Below, piece after piece: positions 11,627-23,768 of a DNA stretch of 64,000 nucleotides; position 1 is the first letter of the stretch, and each line of letters starts with the position of its first letter. A program made the position numbers and the translations under genes. A model generated the notes under the pieces. It was not told where the DNA came from, did not search any database, and worked only from the letters and a program-made list of their open reading frames with translations. Location of the stretch: positions 657,203,676 to 657,267,675 of the forward strand of contig CM048744.1 of the NCBI GenBank assembly GCA_026315105.1, given 5' to 3'. The stretch is from Locusta migratoria. Lineage: Eukaryota > Arthropoda > Insecta > Orthoptera > Acrididae.

Positions 11627-13865
11627 TACGTACGATATTTTAATTCTTTTTCCACTTCTCTTACAATTGAACAGTATATGAACAAAATAGTCACCAGATT
11701 CGTGTGCCTGGTGGAATAAACGTGATACATCAAACATCTTGTTGTGACTTTAACTTTTAGTTCAAGTTTTTTCGACGCAATAAACTGTATCCAGTTTGTT
11801 CCCTTTTCCTCAATCGTGTTGCCATTATCTACGTGCACCTGTCGCTACTTGTAATGCAGGGGTAGTTGTCTTCTGTTACGTCAGTACAGTCGCCAGGGTC
11901 CCATTTTATAAGTTTCCGGCTAAACTGCGGTCTTGTCAAATGTAGTTATCGCAGCGCAGATGGATTTTCTCAGTTCGGATCCACTGTCTTGATGCGAGAC
12001 TGTAAGTTGAAAGACGACTGTCTGCCGTCTTCCCTAGGTTTTTAACTTCGTAATTTATCTAAGACGGGATTTTGTGCTAAACGAGGAACCCCTTTCGTTC
12101 GGAGGCATGGAGAATAGCACTTTATTTCATGTTTTTAAATGTTAGTTTCTGTAATACTGTGTTAATATTGCTGGAATATTATTATGCAAATAATTTATTA
12201 TTGTGTATATGAATGTGGCAATATGAACGGTTTCTCCGTGACCCCACTGTCCCTGTGAGAATGTGTACTTGCTTTATTCTGTATGTACATGTTTTTAGCA
12301 TCTTCTAGCATGGGAATCTCGGTGTATGTATGAGAATTTTCGTCGTCGGCTGCTGGCTAAGAGCTTTGCATCTCTGGCTTCGTGTCGATCGGTAGTCGTT
12401 ACCAACTTCTGCTTTTGATGCTACCAAAGAGGTTCTTCCACCCCAGTGCCTTACTATTGTGTATTCTTTCTTCTTAATCTATGATTCCGTTGATTTGTAT
12501 TGAAATGAATACAACCTTTACGCACTTCACCTTCAGTGGGATGAAAATATGTAATGAAGCAGACATGAAGCATGAAGTCTGCATGTTCACGATTAGATTT
12601 AAATGGAAATTAATCTCGCTGTTATCAAATACCATCTTAAATAAAGAAAGACAGACCAGTGCCACCTACGAATTTTATTTTCCTTGTGTTGTGTGGTACA
12701 TCCTGGTTCGCTGCATTTCGCCTACGATAGCGGTGCCTGCTTCTACTTCATATCAGCACGCTGAGTTGGATGAGTTTCGCTTTGCTTCGCGCGTGTGACT
12801 GGCTGAATGCTTGTTGATTGTAAATCCCTCCTCCGACGATGTTCAGTTCAGATTACTTTAAGTTTATTTTAAATGGGATGCATTTCTGTTGAACAAAATT
12901 GGTTCCCCCATTTGCTCATGATTGAAGTGAATAAATAATTTATTGACAGTGAATTTGATCCTTCTTATGAATATTAATTTATGACTACTCTCCTATTTTT
13001 ATTTAATGTTGTTTTTCACAAGTGCTGAGAACAAACTCAGAGGCAAATTGTTATGTTTTAATTTCGTTGCGCCATAAATGTTCTCACAGCTACCTCCATG
13101 AAATGGTTTAGTTCTGGGCGGCTTGTATATGAATGATTGTGTGTAATTCTCGTGATCTACGATGTTTATTGGCTCCGTCTCTTTGTCTTCCTGCTGCTAA
13201 AGTTTGATTCAGTTCTAAATTCTGGGCCAGGGAACAATATTCTGTTGTATGACGTAATCAGTAGTTCACGCGAATCCTTTATCTGGTTTTAAAGCCAGAG
13301 TTATGTGTTTAAAGTAAGCTTTTTAACTGGATCCTTTCAGCTAGAATTATTTTACAATTAATGGTGGTCTTGCAAAGCTTAAGTAAGGTTTTCGTGCTAA
13401 AGTTATCAGAAAAATCCACTATAATATTTATGGTGGTCCAGCTACTTAAATTAATACGAAACCTGAGAACAATTGCAATAATGTAGCAAAAGGTAATGTT
13501 ATTACAATTCGATTCACACGTTGCAACCAACTTTTCAATCATTTTAATCAAATCAATTTACAGAACTTGTACACACAAAATAATGAAATATTCTAAACCG
13601 TTAACCTGTTTTAAAAATTTATGGCACACATCTCATTTGTTAATTGCGCGCACAAATGCGTGTAACTTAATCCGTACTACGGCATTGGAATGGTGCCAGC
13701 GGCTTTCTTACTTCTGTAGGTCTTCTCTACGAGATGTTTTGTGGAGAAGAATGTTCCCAAACTGCTCAGAGTAATTTCATTATTGTTTTGTTCATGAAAA
13801 ATAATACTGAATAAGAACCTGTTATGAGTTTTTTCTATTTGGTGTTGGCTAAAACGGTATTATCT
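11627..13865. other. Unassigned region
   Basis: No repeat end, tRNA-like motif or recognisable protein was found in these 2.2 kb. The largest frames (105 codons at 12481, 92 at 13496) lack domain resemblance. It is one of the larger apparently single-copy stretches and therefore a place where a host intron or intergenic regulatory sequence could lie. Confidence 0.35.
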
Positions 13866-14040
13866 TTGATATATATATAAATCCCTTGTCACGATTTTGT
13901 CTGCGATGAACTCCGAAACTACTCAGTTGATCTTAATAAAATGTTGGTCACTGTGGGTGATTTGGTTCAACTTAAAATATAGGATAGATTCATCTCGAAC
14001 AATAACCTCAATGTTATTGTAACTGCAAATTCACTGTTTT
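13866..14040. repeat. Possible repeat fragment after a TA run
   Basis: A short TA tract at 13868-13878 is followed by sequence (TCTGCGATGAACTCCGAAAC and onward) that resembles, from memory, dispersed repeats in insect genomes. The family is not identified. Confidence 0.2.
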
Positions 14041-14048
14041 AATCTAGG

Positions 14049-14320
14049 TTGGTTAAGTATCCAGTAATTGGCGCTGTTCCCCACCTGGTAGAGCAGCAAA
14101 GTGCTGGGTTGGAGATGGGAAAGGTCACGGGTTCGAAACACACTGAGGTCACGGACTTTATCACTTTGAGTTTCAACCTAGCACTCAGCTCTCAACGATA
14201 TGAGGAGTCGCAGGAAACGACACGTGTTACGGATTCCATGTTAAACCGCAGATCCCCTTTTCCCGATTGTATAACTGGGGTAGGTTAGAGAGACTTGCAC
14301 CAGGTCACTGAGACACACGA
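14049..14320 (+). mobile_element. tRNA-headed SINE-like repeat, second family
   Basis: The head carries an A-box-like CCTGGTAGAGCAGC and the B box GGGTTCGAAAC at the spacing of a tRNA promoter. It is followed by a body containing AGCACTCAGCTCTCAACGAT and GGATTCCATGTTAAACC. No target-site duplication was found. It differs from families A and B in both head and body. Confidence 0.5.
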
Positions 14321-14802
14321 AATTATTATCATTATATTCCATTCAGGACTTTCGAAGCTGCTACAATTTATTTTGCACACTTGAGCTTCGAAGCAAGAGG
14401 ATCATCACTGTCTACGTAAGACTTCATTCAGTGCATGGCGGAGTTGCTCTAGACTTTCACACATTTGACCGATCACCACGAATTTGACAGATATTCATAT
14501 TTTTCATATACAAGGGAGATAGGGGCCGAAAAAGACGCAGGACGAGATTGGCAGAGAGCGAGAGAGGTAACGACATTGATAAGGAGATGAATAGAGGATA
14601 GCAGTAGAGGGTAGCACAGGAGGGGGAGGAGTATGTAGACAGAAACAAGAGGAGGGAGAAGACGGGCAGAGGGAGGAAAGAAATAACAAATCACCGCCGG
14701 CTGTTCAGATAGCTAATACAGCAATAAGACTATGAGGACAAAGAGTTAAGAAGTAAGAACAGGGACGGGTGAAGTATGGACAGATTAAGGAAAGGAGTGT
14801 AC
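14321..14802. other. Purine-rich unassigned stretch
   Basis: Positions about 14510-14690 are strongly purine-rich on the plus strand (GAGAGA, GGAGGG and AGGAGGG runs). Overlapping minus-strand frames there are compositional artefacts. No repeat family or gene was recognised. Confidence 0.4.
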
Positions 14803-16690
14803 ATTTACATCTACATACATACACAGCAATCCATCCAAAGGTGGGCGGAGGAGGGCACCCATTATCACTGCTAGTTACTTGCTTTTGTGTTCCACTCGCA
14901 TACAGAACGAGGGAGAAACGAATGATTGTGTGTTGTGTCTGATATTATCCTTGTGGTCTTTACGCAAAATGTAGGTTGGCGGCACTAGAGTCGTTCTGCA
15001 GTCTGCCTCAAACTTCGGCCCTCTCAATTTCTTCAATATCCTTTCTCGAAAAGAACGTCGCCTCCGCTCCAACAACTCCCACTTCAGTTCCCGAAGCATT
15101 TCGGTAAAACTCGTGCATTGATCGAATCTACCTGTTACAAACCTCGCCGCTCGCGCCTGAACTGCCTCTACATCCTCCTTAAAACCGATCTGGTGGGGAT
15201 TACAGTCATTTCAGAAATACTCTACACGGGGACGTACAAGCGTTTTATATGAGGTCTTCTTTATAAACGAATGACACCTTCCCAGTAAAGCGAAGTATAT
15301 CATTTACCTTCACCACGACTGTTTTTTATATGCTCGTTCCATTTCATATCGTTGTGCAGCTTTACGCCTAGGCATTTAATTGACGCGAATCTGTCAAGCG
15401 ACACGCTGCTAATGCTGTATTATAATATTACGGGTTTTGTTTCTCTTACTCGTCTGCATCACCTTACATTTTTCAACATTTAACACTAGTTGCCATTCAT
15501 CGCATCACCTAGAAATTTGGTCCAAATCATCCTTCAACCTATTACATTTCTTCAACAATGACACTCTCTTCTACACCACATCATCATCAGCAAACAGCCG
15601 CAGATTGAAACTCGCTATGTCACATCATTTATATAGACAGAAAATAATAGCGGTCCTATCACACTTCCCTGGGGCACCCCTGACCACATCCTAGTCTCTG
15701 ATGAACATTCGCCATCGAGGACAACGTACTGGGTTCTATACTTAAGTAATCTTCCAGCCACACATATATTAGCGTACCTATTCCATAAAATCGTACCATC
15801 ATTAGCAGTCTGCAGTGCGGTAACGTGACAAACGCCTTTCCAAAATCGGGAAATTTTACGGTCTTCATGTTGCCCGTCATCCACAGACCAGATACGATGT
15901 TCAAGAACTCTATTGCAAACGGATGTTATAGGGCTATAATTCCGTGGGTCCGTTATATTGCTTTTCTTATACACGTGTTTTATCTGTGAGTTTCTCCATT
16001 CTCTTGAAACTTAGCGCTGGATAAAAGATTCGCGATAATTGCAAGCTAAGTAAGGGGCCACTGCTGACACTGAAGGCGATTTGGTACCCTATGTGGCACC
16101 TTGTTTGTTTTTAATTCTGTAAGCTGCTTCTGTACATTAGCTATGGCTACTATTATGTCCTCCTTTTGAAAGTTAGTTGAACCATAAAATGAAGGTATGT
16201 TTGCATTGTCCTACTGCGTGAATGATTTCTTAAACGTTAACTGAAAACTTTAGCCTTTATTTTGCTGTCTTCTACCACTATCCCAGCCTGCCGCGGTGGC
16301 CGAGGGGACTGAGGCGCTCCAGTCACGGTCTGCACGGCCACTACGGTCGGGGGTTCGAATCCCCCCTCGGGCATGGATATTTGTGCCGTCCTTAGGATTA
16401 GCTAGTTCATAAGTAGTTCGTAAGTTTAGGGACTGATGACCCCGTAGTTAAGTCCCATAAGTTCTACAAACATTTGAACACTATCCCAGAATGATCAACG
16501 AGTGTCTGGTTACAGACCTTTGATTCGCTTACCGATTTTACATAGGACCAGAATATTTTCGATTTCTTGGAAAGATATGTTGCTAGGATATGACGGTGGT
16601 AGTTACTGTGTGTTTCGCACTTTGTCTTTTTATAGGTAGGTTGTCGTGTTTGTTTCCCATGCATATTTAGCAATAGCGATGCATTGCTGG
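14803..16690 (-). mobile_element. CR1/Jockey-like LINE, degraded ORF2 with 3' end
   Basis: The 3' terminus lies at the TACATCTACATACATAC motif near 14803. Minus-strand translations include VPQGSVIGPLLFSVYINDV (reverse transcriptase motif B) near 15630 and, upstream, YLSKKSKIFWSYVKSVSES at 16464-16673, homologous to KFWSYVKSISGSKP in the copy at 25364-25606. Frames are broken repeatedly by stops and shifts. The element lacks its 5' half and is interrupted by a SINE at 16287-16478. Confidence 0.75.
16287..16478 (+). mobile_element. SINE family A inside the LINE
   Basis: A full copy with A box TGGCCGAGGGG and B box GGTTCGAATCC. It is flanked by the exact 11-bp duplication CACTATCCCAG at 16276-16286 and 16479-16489. 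The flanking LINE resumes directly after it, so the SINE is younger than the LINE. Confidence 0.92.
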
Positions 16691-17784
16691 ATTGGTAATA
16701 AGATATAGATAATAACAGTTTCTCGCCCCTACTTTTACTTGCTGTAATGGAGGCTGCCTATCAGTAAACTTCTCTAATAAAACAGGCGCACAGTCCCACA
16801 GAATGATGTGATGCATCATATCGCTATCAGCTCATTCATCCCACTGCTGACTTCAGGCAATCTAATGGATCTCTCCTCATATGCTGCTCAATTAAAATCT
16901 AGGAAACAGCTCCAAAAGCCAGAACCGTCACACTCTACTACTGAATTCCCTGTCAGCAACCACTGCATCATTTCTGTAGTAAACAACAAGTATTCGCTAT
17001 TTTTATTTGATAATTAATTATTAATTGGGAGAGCTGTACGAAGTGAGCATGTTGGGAAATGTGGCTACTGTGGTCCCATATGATAACAGCTGCTTGCACC
17101 GTGAGGGTAAGTGCTCAGCTCACTGTTCCTGGAGAGCTCAGTCACCACGTGTTGCCTAAACATGCCTGCTGTATCGCTCTTTTGATTTAAAAAGGTAAAG
17201 CTGCCAAGAATCCGAAAATTGGTTTGAACACCACAATGCTTTACTAGGCATGGTCCTGTTTGGAGGTGGTATGTCGTTGTCTTGAACCTACAGTTCAACG
17301 TGGGTTCCGAACCACGGTGTTAATCGGTATTTTTCACATAAACAATACTGCCAGAGGAGAAAGAAGTTTAAAGTGACAGATAAAAATCGTAGGACCTGGC
17401 GGGGATCTAACCCGCGACCTTTGGATTTGTAGCCTAGCTAGTCTTTTGATTTATAATATCAAAACTTGGCGCGGATTGCCCCAATATTCACTAATTGTGA
17501 ATCTTAGCACGTAGGTTACACAATATTGCAATTGCTGTACATAGTTCACAACTTTTAAAGTGAGATGACGCAAAGGGATAAGTACAGTACCCCTAGACAG
17601 AATGTGTTCAAAGATACTCAGCATTCGCGCATAGCTATCGCTCATCCAGCGCTGCCTTCTAGCGATGATTTTACCTCCGGGATGTGGTAGTAGAAGGGAG
17701 TTGACTGTGACGAGCAAGGATGTGGACATGGGACCGTAACTAAAAGAAATGATCAGTCCACATAATTTTAATACAAATGAAATA
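16691..17784. other. Unassigned region with one tRNA-like vestige
   Basis: Near 17395-17440 the minus strand reads GGTCGCGGGTTAGATCC, resembling a B box, but no convincing A box pairs with it. The rest has no recognised gene or repeat. Frames of 77 and 112 codons on the minus strand have no domain. Confidence 0.3.
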
Positions 17785-17901
17785 AGCATTCTTTTTTCCT
17801 CGTTCTATTTGGGAGTGGAATAGGAAAGGAAATGCCTACAGTGTACCCTCCGCCACGCACCTTACGGTGAATTGCGGAGTATGTATGTAGATGTATAAAT
17901 A
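17785..17901 (+). mobile_element. CR1/Jockey-like LINE 3' terminus
   Basis: The stretch from CCTCGTTCTATTTGGGAGTG through GCACCTTACGGTGAATTG to GTATGTATGTAGATGTA is the same 3' UTR end seen at 6828, 24160 and 38392. It is followed by a short ATAAATA-rich tail. Only the last 115 bases inserted or survive. Confidence 0.7.
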
Positions 17902-18670
17902 AATACATAAATAGATAAATTGCTGTGCTTGGGATGCTACACAATCTTCTTTTCGATTACACAGTTTTAGAATATGATAATAAATTGTTGTGTTAGGCAA
18001 TAGAAAAATGTTCCGGCTATAGCTTAAGTAGACTGCTGGCTCTCCTCTGATGAACTTCCTGGAACTGTCGAATTCGTCGATCTGGTTCGTACTGACTTGA
18101 ACTGGCCAGTACTGTCTCGTTGTTGAGGTGCGCCGGCGTATCTAAGCCAGCCCACTCTTGCTTTTGGCCAGCGCGCGAAGCAGCCAAAGAGGTACCGAGA
18201 CTGCGAGCCCCCCTCCCCCCCCCCCCCGCTGGCCAAAGTACTATGAAGCGACTTATCATTTCTTACTTGCGCTGCAACTTGCGTGGACCGCCGGCGAATA
18301 GCGACGCCACAACAGATGACACGTCGCTCGGTGTATTTGTTATCCTAAGCCAGCAGCAAACACGTGTCCGCTGTACCCTACTCCCTCAAAGAAGCGTCCA
18401 CTCCTGCATAATTTTCGTCAAAACTTCAATTACTACAGAGATTGAAACTGGTCAGCCATTTGTGGCCGCCCTTCCCAGCTCTGTCCAAAGAGAAGAGGGA
18501 GGATAGGTAGATAAGGTACGATATTTATTTTTCGCCGTGTATTGGAAATGGAAATTTGAAATTCTACGACGATATAGTTTGACGTTCTACAGAGGGTATT
18601 TTGTTTTTATGTGCAGTTCTAGCGAGAGAAATCTGATCTACGAAACAAAAAGTTTCGCCCATTTAAATGA
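17902..18670. other. Unassigned region with a poly-C tract
   Basis: About 18020-18330 is GC-rich with CpGs and contains a C run near 18208-18228. A 128-codon plus-strand frame (18120-18506) and an 80-codon minus-strand frame overlap it, and neither has a recognisable domain. The composition could be an LTR fragment or a regulatory block. Confidence 0.3.
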
Positions 18671-18875
18671 CACCGAGCGAGGTTGTTTGAGTCCTAACAC
18701 ACTGGACTGTCATTCGGGACTACTATGGTTCCATGATATATCACTCCCGGAAAATGCCGGGATGGTTCCATGGAAAGGACACGGCCGATTTCCTTCTCCA
18801 TCGCTAACTAAGCTATTCGAGCGTGAGCTGCAATGACCACACTATGGATATGGGGTTACACCCTGATCTTCCTTC
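18671..18875 (+). mobile_element. tRNA-derived SINE, third family (degenerate)
   Basis: The segment starts CACCGAGCGAGG, continues with a tRNA-like AACACACTGGACT and ATTCGGGACTACTATGGTTCC, then a body with AAAATGCCGGGATGGTTCC and GGACACGGCCGATTTCCTTC. These match, from memory, a widespread insect tRNA-derived SINE. The A-box segment is corrupted and no duplication is apparent, so the copy is old. Confidence 0.6.
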
Positions 18876-20339
18876 CTCCATATTACAGTTGTCAAATTGC
18901 CAAGAGCAGTGAAGTGCAGCCCGTTATTTGTGGGTGAAAGTAAATCGACCGAATGGAATTCACAACGATATGCCAGCTCTATATATGAACGACAGTGTGG
19001 ACTGTAACAGTGTCTTCATGAGATGTAGATTTTATAAGTGATTGTGAACGTTCGGTAAAGCTACAACCGTCCAAATGTAGGAGCCACTGAAGCAACAATT
19101 TTGACCGACGAACGAGTGAAACTCAGAAAAGTTGCGTGATGTCGTTCGTTATAAACGCAATAACATTAATAACAAAGGTGTCGAACTTCCTTATAACATG
19201 CTCGCCCCACATGTCGCTGCTTCTGTTCCTGAGAAATTTTGATGGCAGATGCGCCATCAACAACATTCACAACCGCACATTGCACACCGTACACCGACGG
19301 ACTGTAATCTGTTTAGTCACATGAAAATATTCGCGGACGGCAAACGCTTTGCAAGAGATGCGACAGTGAAATCAGCAGTGCGCACATTGTTACACCCCAC
19401 ACAAAACACACGTCTTCGAACAGGGCTTATTGAAACTGTTACCACGATTGGAAACAAAGTGGTATTGAGAATCTTGGTAATTACATTGAAACACATGTAA
19501 AATATGTACGTTGAACTGTAATTCTTTATTTGTTATTTAAACTCAAGATTGCCTAGTTTGATAAGCTGTTTCTTTGTCTCACGAAAAACTGTCTTTTCTG
19601 CTGCCTAGAACAAGCACATCCCAGACACAAAAGAAGAAACCAAACAGTGAATTTGGTTACTAAAATAAATTCTGATGACCGCAATAGGGAAAATATAAAA
19701 TGTAGAATGGCAATGGCAGTTTTTCTGAAGATTTGTCAATTAATTTAATTCTTCGGAATTATTTTCTGAAGGCAGTTCAGAGAAGAAAGGATAAAAACTA
19801 TGGGAATATGGTGCTACAGAATAATGCTGCACATTAACTGCGTAACTACTGCGGAGCTGTTATACAGAATTGAAGACTTATATCTGACATATCTCGAATA
19901 AAAACAGGGTTTAATTGGTATGAAATATTTTGAAGTATCTAGGAATCATAAATTAAGTATTGGAATGACATGTGGGGGCTACGACTGTCACTGGGAGACC
20001 AAGGTTCAACAGTGATATGGGTTGTCGTTCTCACCAAGAGAAACGGCTTAAACAGGATAAGGTAGCGCGGAGAACTACATCAAAACGATTCTTTGGAGTG
20101 AAGACCATAACAACAGCAGTGCAAGCACCGGTGATATGAAATTCATTTACAGAGCCACAGAAGCATCGTACACACTAAATATTCATTACAGATTTTATTT
20201 AGTCTAACACAGATTACACGACAGTTTCAAATAAAATGTGGCATAACAGATGATACGTTTTAAAACTGTATCTGCTGCTTATAGCAGTCAAGGAACGGAA
20301 CTTGTTGGTAATCTTAAAGTTAGTGCAAGTTAAATTCCG
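18876..20339. other. Unassigned region
   Basis: No gene or repeat end was recognised with confidence. Sequence near 19960-20110 (TGACATGTGGGGGCTACGAC and after) loosely resembles LINE 3' UTR material seen in this type of genome, but no frame supports it. Confidence 0.3.
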
Positions 20340-20349
20340 TAAGGGTTCT

Positions 20350-20384
<35 letters not shown>

Positions 20385-20675
20385 TAGAGACTGATTATAC
20401 CTTTCAGCGTTCAGTCTGGAGCATAGTACCTCTGATAAAATTTCTCCATGGTCCCTATTCAATGCTAACATTGATGCCTCGTCTGATGTTATGACTTTTA
20501 CTTCAAAATCATTCTGCACCAAATTTAGGTACTTTCTTCTTGGTCTACCTCGACTCCTCTTACTTTCCGCTGCCGAGCTCATCAGTCTCTTAGGTAACCT
20601 TGCTTCTCCCATGAGTGTAACATGACCCCACCATCTCAGTCTGTTCGCTCTAACTGCTTCATCTATGGTGTTCAT
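20214..20675 (-). pseudogene. RTE LINE C-terminal region, running into poly-Met tail
   Basis: This frame continues the reverse transcriptase ORF in the same phase after the stop near 20718. It contains RLRWWGHVTLMGEARLPKR and SKRSRGRPRRKYL, the usual C-terminal signature of RTE-type elements, whose function is not firmly established. It then passes through eleven consecutive Met codons made by the microsatellite tail. The roughly 40 residues after the Met run lie outside the element and are chance readthrough. Confidence 0.75.
20352..20384. repeat. CAT/ATG microsatellite, 3' tail of the RTE LINE
   Basis: Eleven CAT triplets on the plus strand. RTE-type elements commonly end in such short tandem tails, which take part in target priming. 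Confidence 0.85.
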
Positions 20676-20717
20676 ACCCAGTTTTTCCTTGATTTCCTCA
20701 TTATATACACCCTCCTG

Positions 20718-21863
20718 CTATTGTTCCCATCTATTAGTGCCTGCAATCATTCTTTCTACTTTCATATCTGTAACCTCTTCCTTATGAATAAGGTAACCTG
20801 TATCCACCCAACTTTCACTCCCATACAACAAAGTTAGTCGAAAGACAGAGCGGTGCACTGCTAACTTAGTCTTGGTACTGACTTCCTTCTTGTAGAAGAG
20901 AGTAGATCTTAGCTGAGCGCTCAATGCATTAGCTTTGCTGCACCTCGATTCCAGTTCTTTCACTATGTTGCCATCCTGCCAGAATATACATCCCAGGTAC
21001 TTGAAATTGTCTACCTGTTCTAACATTGTTCCTCCTATTTGGCACTCAATCTGTTTAAATCTCTTTCCCACAGACATTACTTTCGTTTTGGAGATGCTGA
21101 TCTTCATATCACAATCCTTGCACCTCTGATCGAGCTTTGAAATATTAGTTTGCAACCTTTCAATTGAATCGGCCATTACAACTAAGTCATCCGCATATGC
21201 AAGACTGCTTATTTTGTTTTCACCTATTTTAATCTCGCCCTGCCAGTCTATTGTTTTCAACATATGTTCCGCGAATAGTATGAACAACAGTGGTGACGGG
21301 TTACAGCCTTGTCTTACCCCTGAAACTACCCTGAACCATGTGCTTAATTTGCCATCTACTCTAACTGCTGCCTGACAGTCTACGTAAAGCCCTTTAATTG
21401 CCTGCAGAAGTTTGCCTTCTATACCATAATCTTGTAGAACTGACAGTATCTTCCTCCTAGGAACACGGTCATAAGCTTTTTCTAGATCTATGAAACATAG
21501 GTATAAATTCCTGTTCCACTCATAGCACTTTTCCATTACCTGCCGTAAGCTAAATATCTGGTCCTGACAGCCTCTAAGAGACCTAAAGCCACACTGATTT
21601 TCATCTAACTTGTCCTCAATTAATACTCGCACTCTCCTTTCAACAATACCTGAGAATATTTTGCCTACAACGCTAATTAAAGAGATACCTCGATAGTTGT
21701 TACAATCTTTTTTGTTTCCATGTTTGAAAATTGGCTTGATTACCGCTTTCGTCCAGTCAGACGGAACCTGTCCCGATTCCCACGCCTTTTCAATTATCCT
21801 GTGTAACCATTTGAGACCTGATATTCCACTGTATTTGACGAGTTCCGGCTTAATTTCATCCAC
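20718..21863 (-). pseudogene. RTE LINE reverse transcriptase (381-codon open segment)
   Basis: This is the longest open frame in the window. It encodes an RNA-directed DNA polymerase that would copy the element RNA at a nicked genomic target. Seen in order: WTKAVIKPIFKHGNKKDCNNYRGISL-type fingers (residues 38-61), motif A FIDLEKAYD (124-132), motif B GVRQGC (182-187), catalytic AYADD (222-226), a KTK segment (259-261) and NFKYLG (286-291). Both aspartates of the YADD box and the motif A aspartate are intact. The frame is bounded by in-frame stops at both ends (near 21885 and 20718), with homologous coding continuing in phase beyond each. The true protein was therefore longer, and this Met is not the original start. 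Confidence 0.88.
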
Positions 21864-21884
21864 CCCTGCCGCTTTATTGCACTG

Positions 21885-22573
21885 TTATCTACTGACCATT
21901 TTCTCCACTTCCTCAAATAAGATCCTGTTTCCATCGTCGTTCCTATCCCATTCTACCTGAAAATCTGGCACATCATTGAACGTTTCACCTACATTGAGCA
22001 ATTGTTCAAAATAGTCCCTCCATCTGCTCAAGGCATCCACAGGACTGACCAGCAGTTTTCCTGACCTGTCCAAAACACTTGTTAATTCCTTCTTCCCTCC
22101 CATTCGAAGATTGCTAATTACGCTCCAAAATGGTTTTCCCGCGGCTTGACCCAGAGTTTCTAGCTTATTTCCAAAGTCTCCCATGATTTCTGCTTGGAGT
22201 CTGCAATCATCCGTTTGGCTTTGTTTCTTTCTTCAACATAACTTTCTCTGTCTGTATGATTTCTAGTATAGAGCCATTTTTGAAATGCTTTCTTTTTCTT
22301 TTTACAGGCTGCCTTGACTGTGTTATTCCACCAGGCTGTCTGCTTCTTCCTACCTTTACACACTACTGTTCCAAGACAGTCTGTGGCTGCTTCCAGTAAT
22401 GTGTCCCTGTATCTTGACCATTCCTTTTCCAGTGACTGTAAATCATTACATTCAACTAACTGGTACCTTTCCGAGATAATTGCTATGTATTTCTGCCTAA
22501 TTTCCTTGTCTTGAAGCCTCTCCACTCTTGTCCTTCTACACATGGACTTGACTTTCTGCTCTTTTGGCCTCAC
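21885..22573 (-). pseudogene. RTE LINE linker between endonuclease and reverse transcriptase
   Basis: Two frames cover the linker: 22160-22573 in the endonuclease phase and 21885-22184 in the reverse transcriptase phase. They overlap by 25 bases, marking a frame change near 22170. Residues such as QTAWWNNTVKAACKKKKKAFQKW and SRWRDYFEQLLN are the kind of linker found between the two enzymes in RTE-type elements. The left segment ends at an in-frame stop near 21885, just before the reverse transcriptase fingers. Confidence 0.75.
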
Positions 22574-22711
22574 AAAACCAATTTCATTGCAGATTAAATA
22601 ATGATCAGTATCATCAAAGAACCCCCTGAAAACACGTGTGTCCTTGACTGTCTTCCTGAATTCCTGGTCTGTTATTATATAGTCAATGACAGATTTGGTT
22701 TCCCTTCCTTC

Positions 22712-23768
22712 TCAAGTATAGCGGTGAATGTCCTTATGCTTAAAGAAGGAGTTTGTGATAACTAAGCCCATACTGGAACAGAAATCCAAGAGCTGTTTTC
22801 CGTTCCTGTTGGCCTCCATATCCTCTCCAAACTTACCCATAACCTTTTCATAACCTGCTGTTCGATTTCCTATCCTGGCGTTGAAATCGCCCATGAGTAA
22901 ACCACTATCCTTATCCTTCACTCTAACAACTACATCACTAAGTGCGTTGTAAAATCTGTCTATCTCATCTTGGTCTGTCCCTTCACAGGGTGAATATACT
23001 GCCACAATCCTAATTTTCTTGCTGGAGATGGCCAAATCTATCCACATCAGTCGTTCATTTGCGTATCTTATTGCAATTATGCTGGGTTCGATTGCTTTCC
23101 TGAAGTAAAACCCTACACCCCACTGTGCTCTTCCTACTTTGACTCCTAGCAGGTAAACCTTGTATTCTCCGACTTCGTCCTCTTTCTCTCCCCTTACTCT
23201 AACGTCACTAACAAATTCAAATATTCAAATGTTTGTACAACTTATGGGACTTAACTACGGGGTCATCAGTCCCTAAGTTTACAAACTACTTATGAACTAG
23301 CTAAGACTAAAGACGGCACAAATATCCATGCCCGAGGGGGGATTCGAACCCCCGACCGTAGTGGCCGTGCTGACCGTGACTGGAGCGCTTCAGTCACCTC
23401 GGCCACCGCGGCCGGCCGTCACTAACAGCTAAGACATCTATCCCCATCTTACTTGAAGCCTCCGCCAGCTCTGCCTTCTTCCCAGTGTAATTTCCATTGA
23501 TATTAATAGCTCCCCATCTCATTCCAAATCGTTTGCCAAGTCGTATCGGAGGAGTCCCTGGTCTGTCAATTAGAGGTGGGACTCCATCACCTCCAAAGGT
23601 CCGAGGCATTTTGCTCTGATTGTTGCCAATGATATTGAAGTACCTGGGAAGCAGGTCTCTAGCCTGGCCCCACTGGGCCCCACTGGGTTTTACACCTAAC
23701 GGTTGATGGACTAACCGATGGATTCTTTGAGAACAAAATTTTTCCAAGGACATTTCACTTACCCTCAT
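22712..23768 (-). pseudogene. RTE LINE endonuclease domain, split by SINE
   Basis: The product would nick target DNA to prime reverse transcription. The N-terminal part (23430-23768) includes RWGAININGNYTGKKAELAE. The C-terminal part (22712-23047 and the coding bases just upstream) includes IRIVAVYSPCEG and MGDFNARIG, the GDFN box being a catalytic segment of this nuclease fold. The SINE and its duplication add 214 bases between them. 214 leaves remainder 1 on division by 3, which exactly explains the phase difference between the two halves. An in-frame stop ends the segment near 22712, and homologous coding continues beyond it. Confidence 0.8.
23214..23416 (-). mobile_element. SINE family A inside the RTE LINE
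   Basis: A full minus-strand copy with both promoter boxes, flanked by the exact 11-bp duplication CGTCACTAACA at 23203-23213 and 23417-23427. It interrupts the endonuclease coding sequence. It is later than the LINE insertion. Confidence 0.93.

Noticed and set aside
13868..14000. Possible Helitron or other element fragment
   Set aside because: Based only on vague resemblance. No terminal CTRR, hairpin or TC start was seen.
16291..16372. Heads of SINEs considered as functional tRNA genes
   Set aside because: They have A and B boxes but poor acceptor and anticodon pairing, and are joined to the same tail at many loci inside duplications. They are retroposons.
18120..18506. 128-codon frame at a GC-rich, poly-C stretch
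   Set aside because: It crosses a C homopolymer, overlaps opposite-strand frames of similar length and has no domain.
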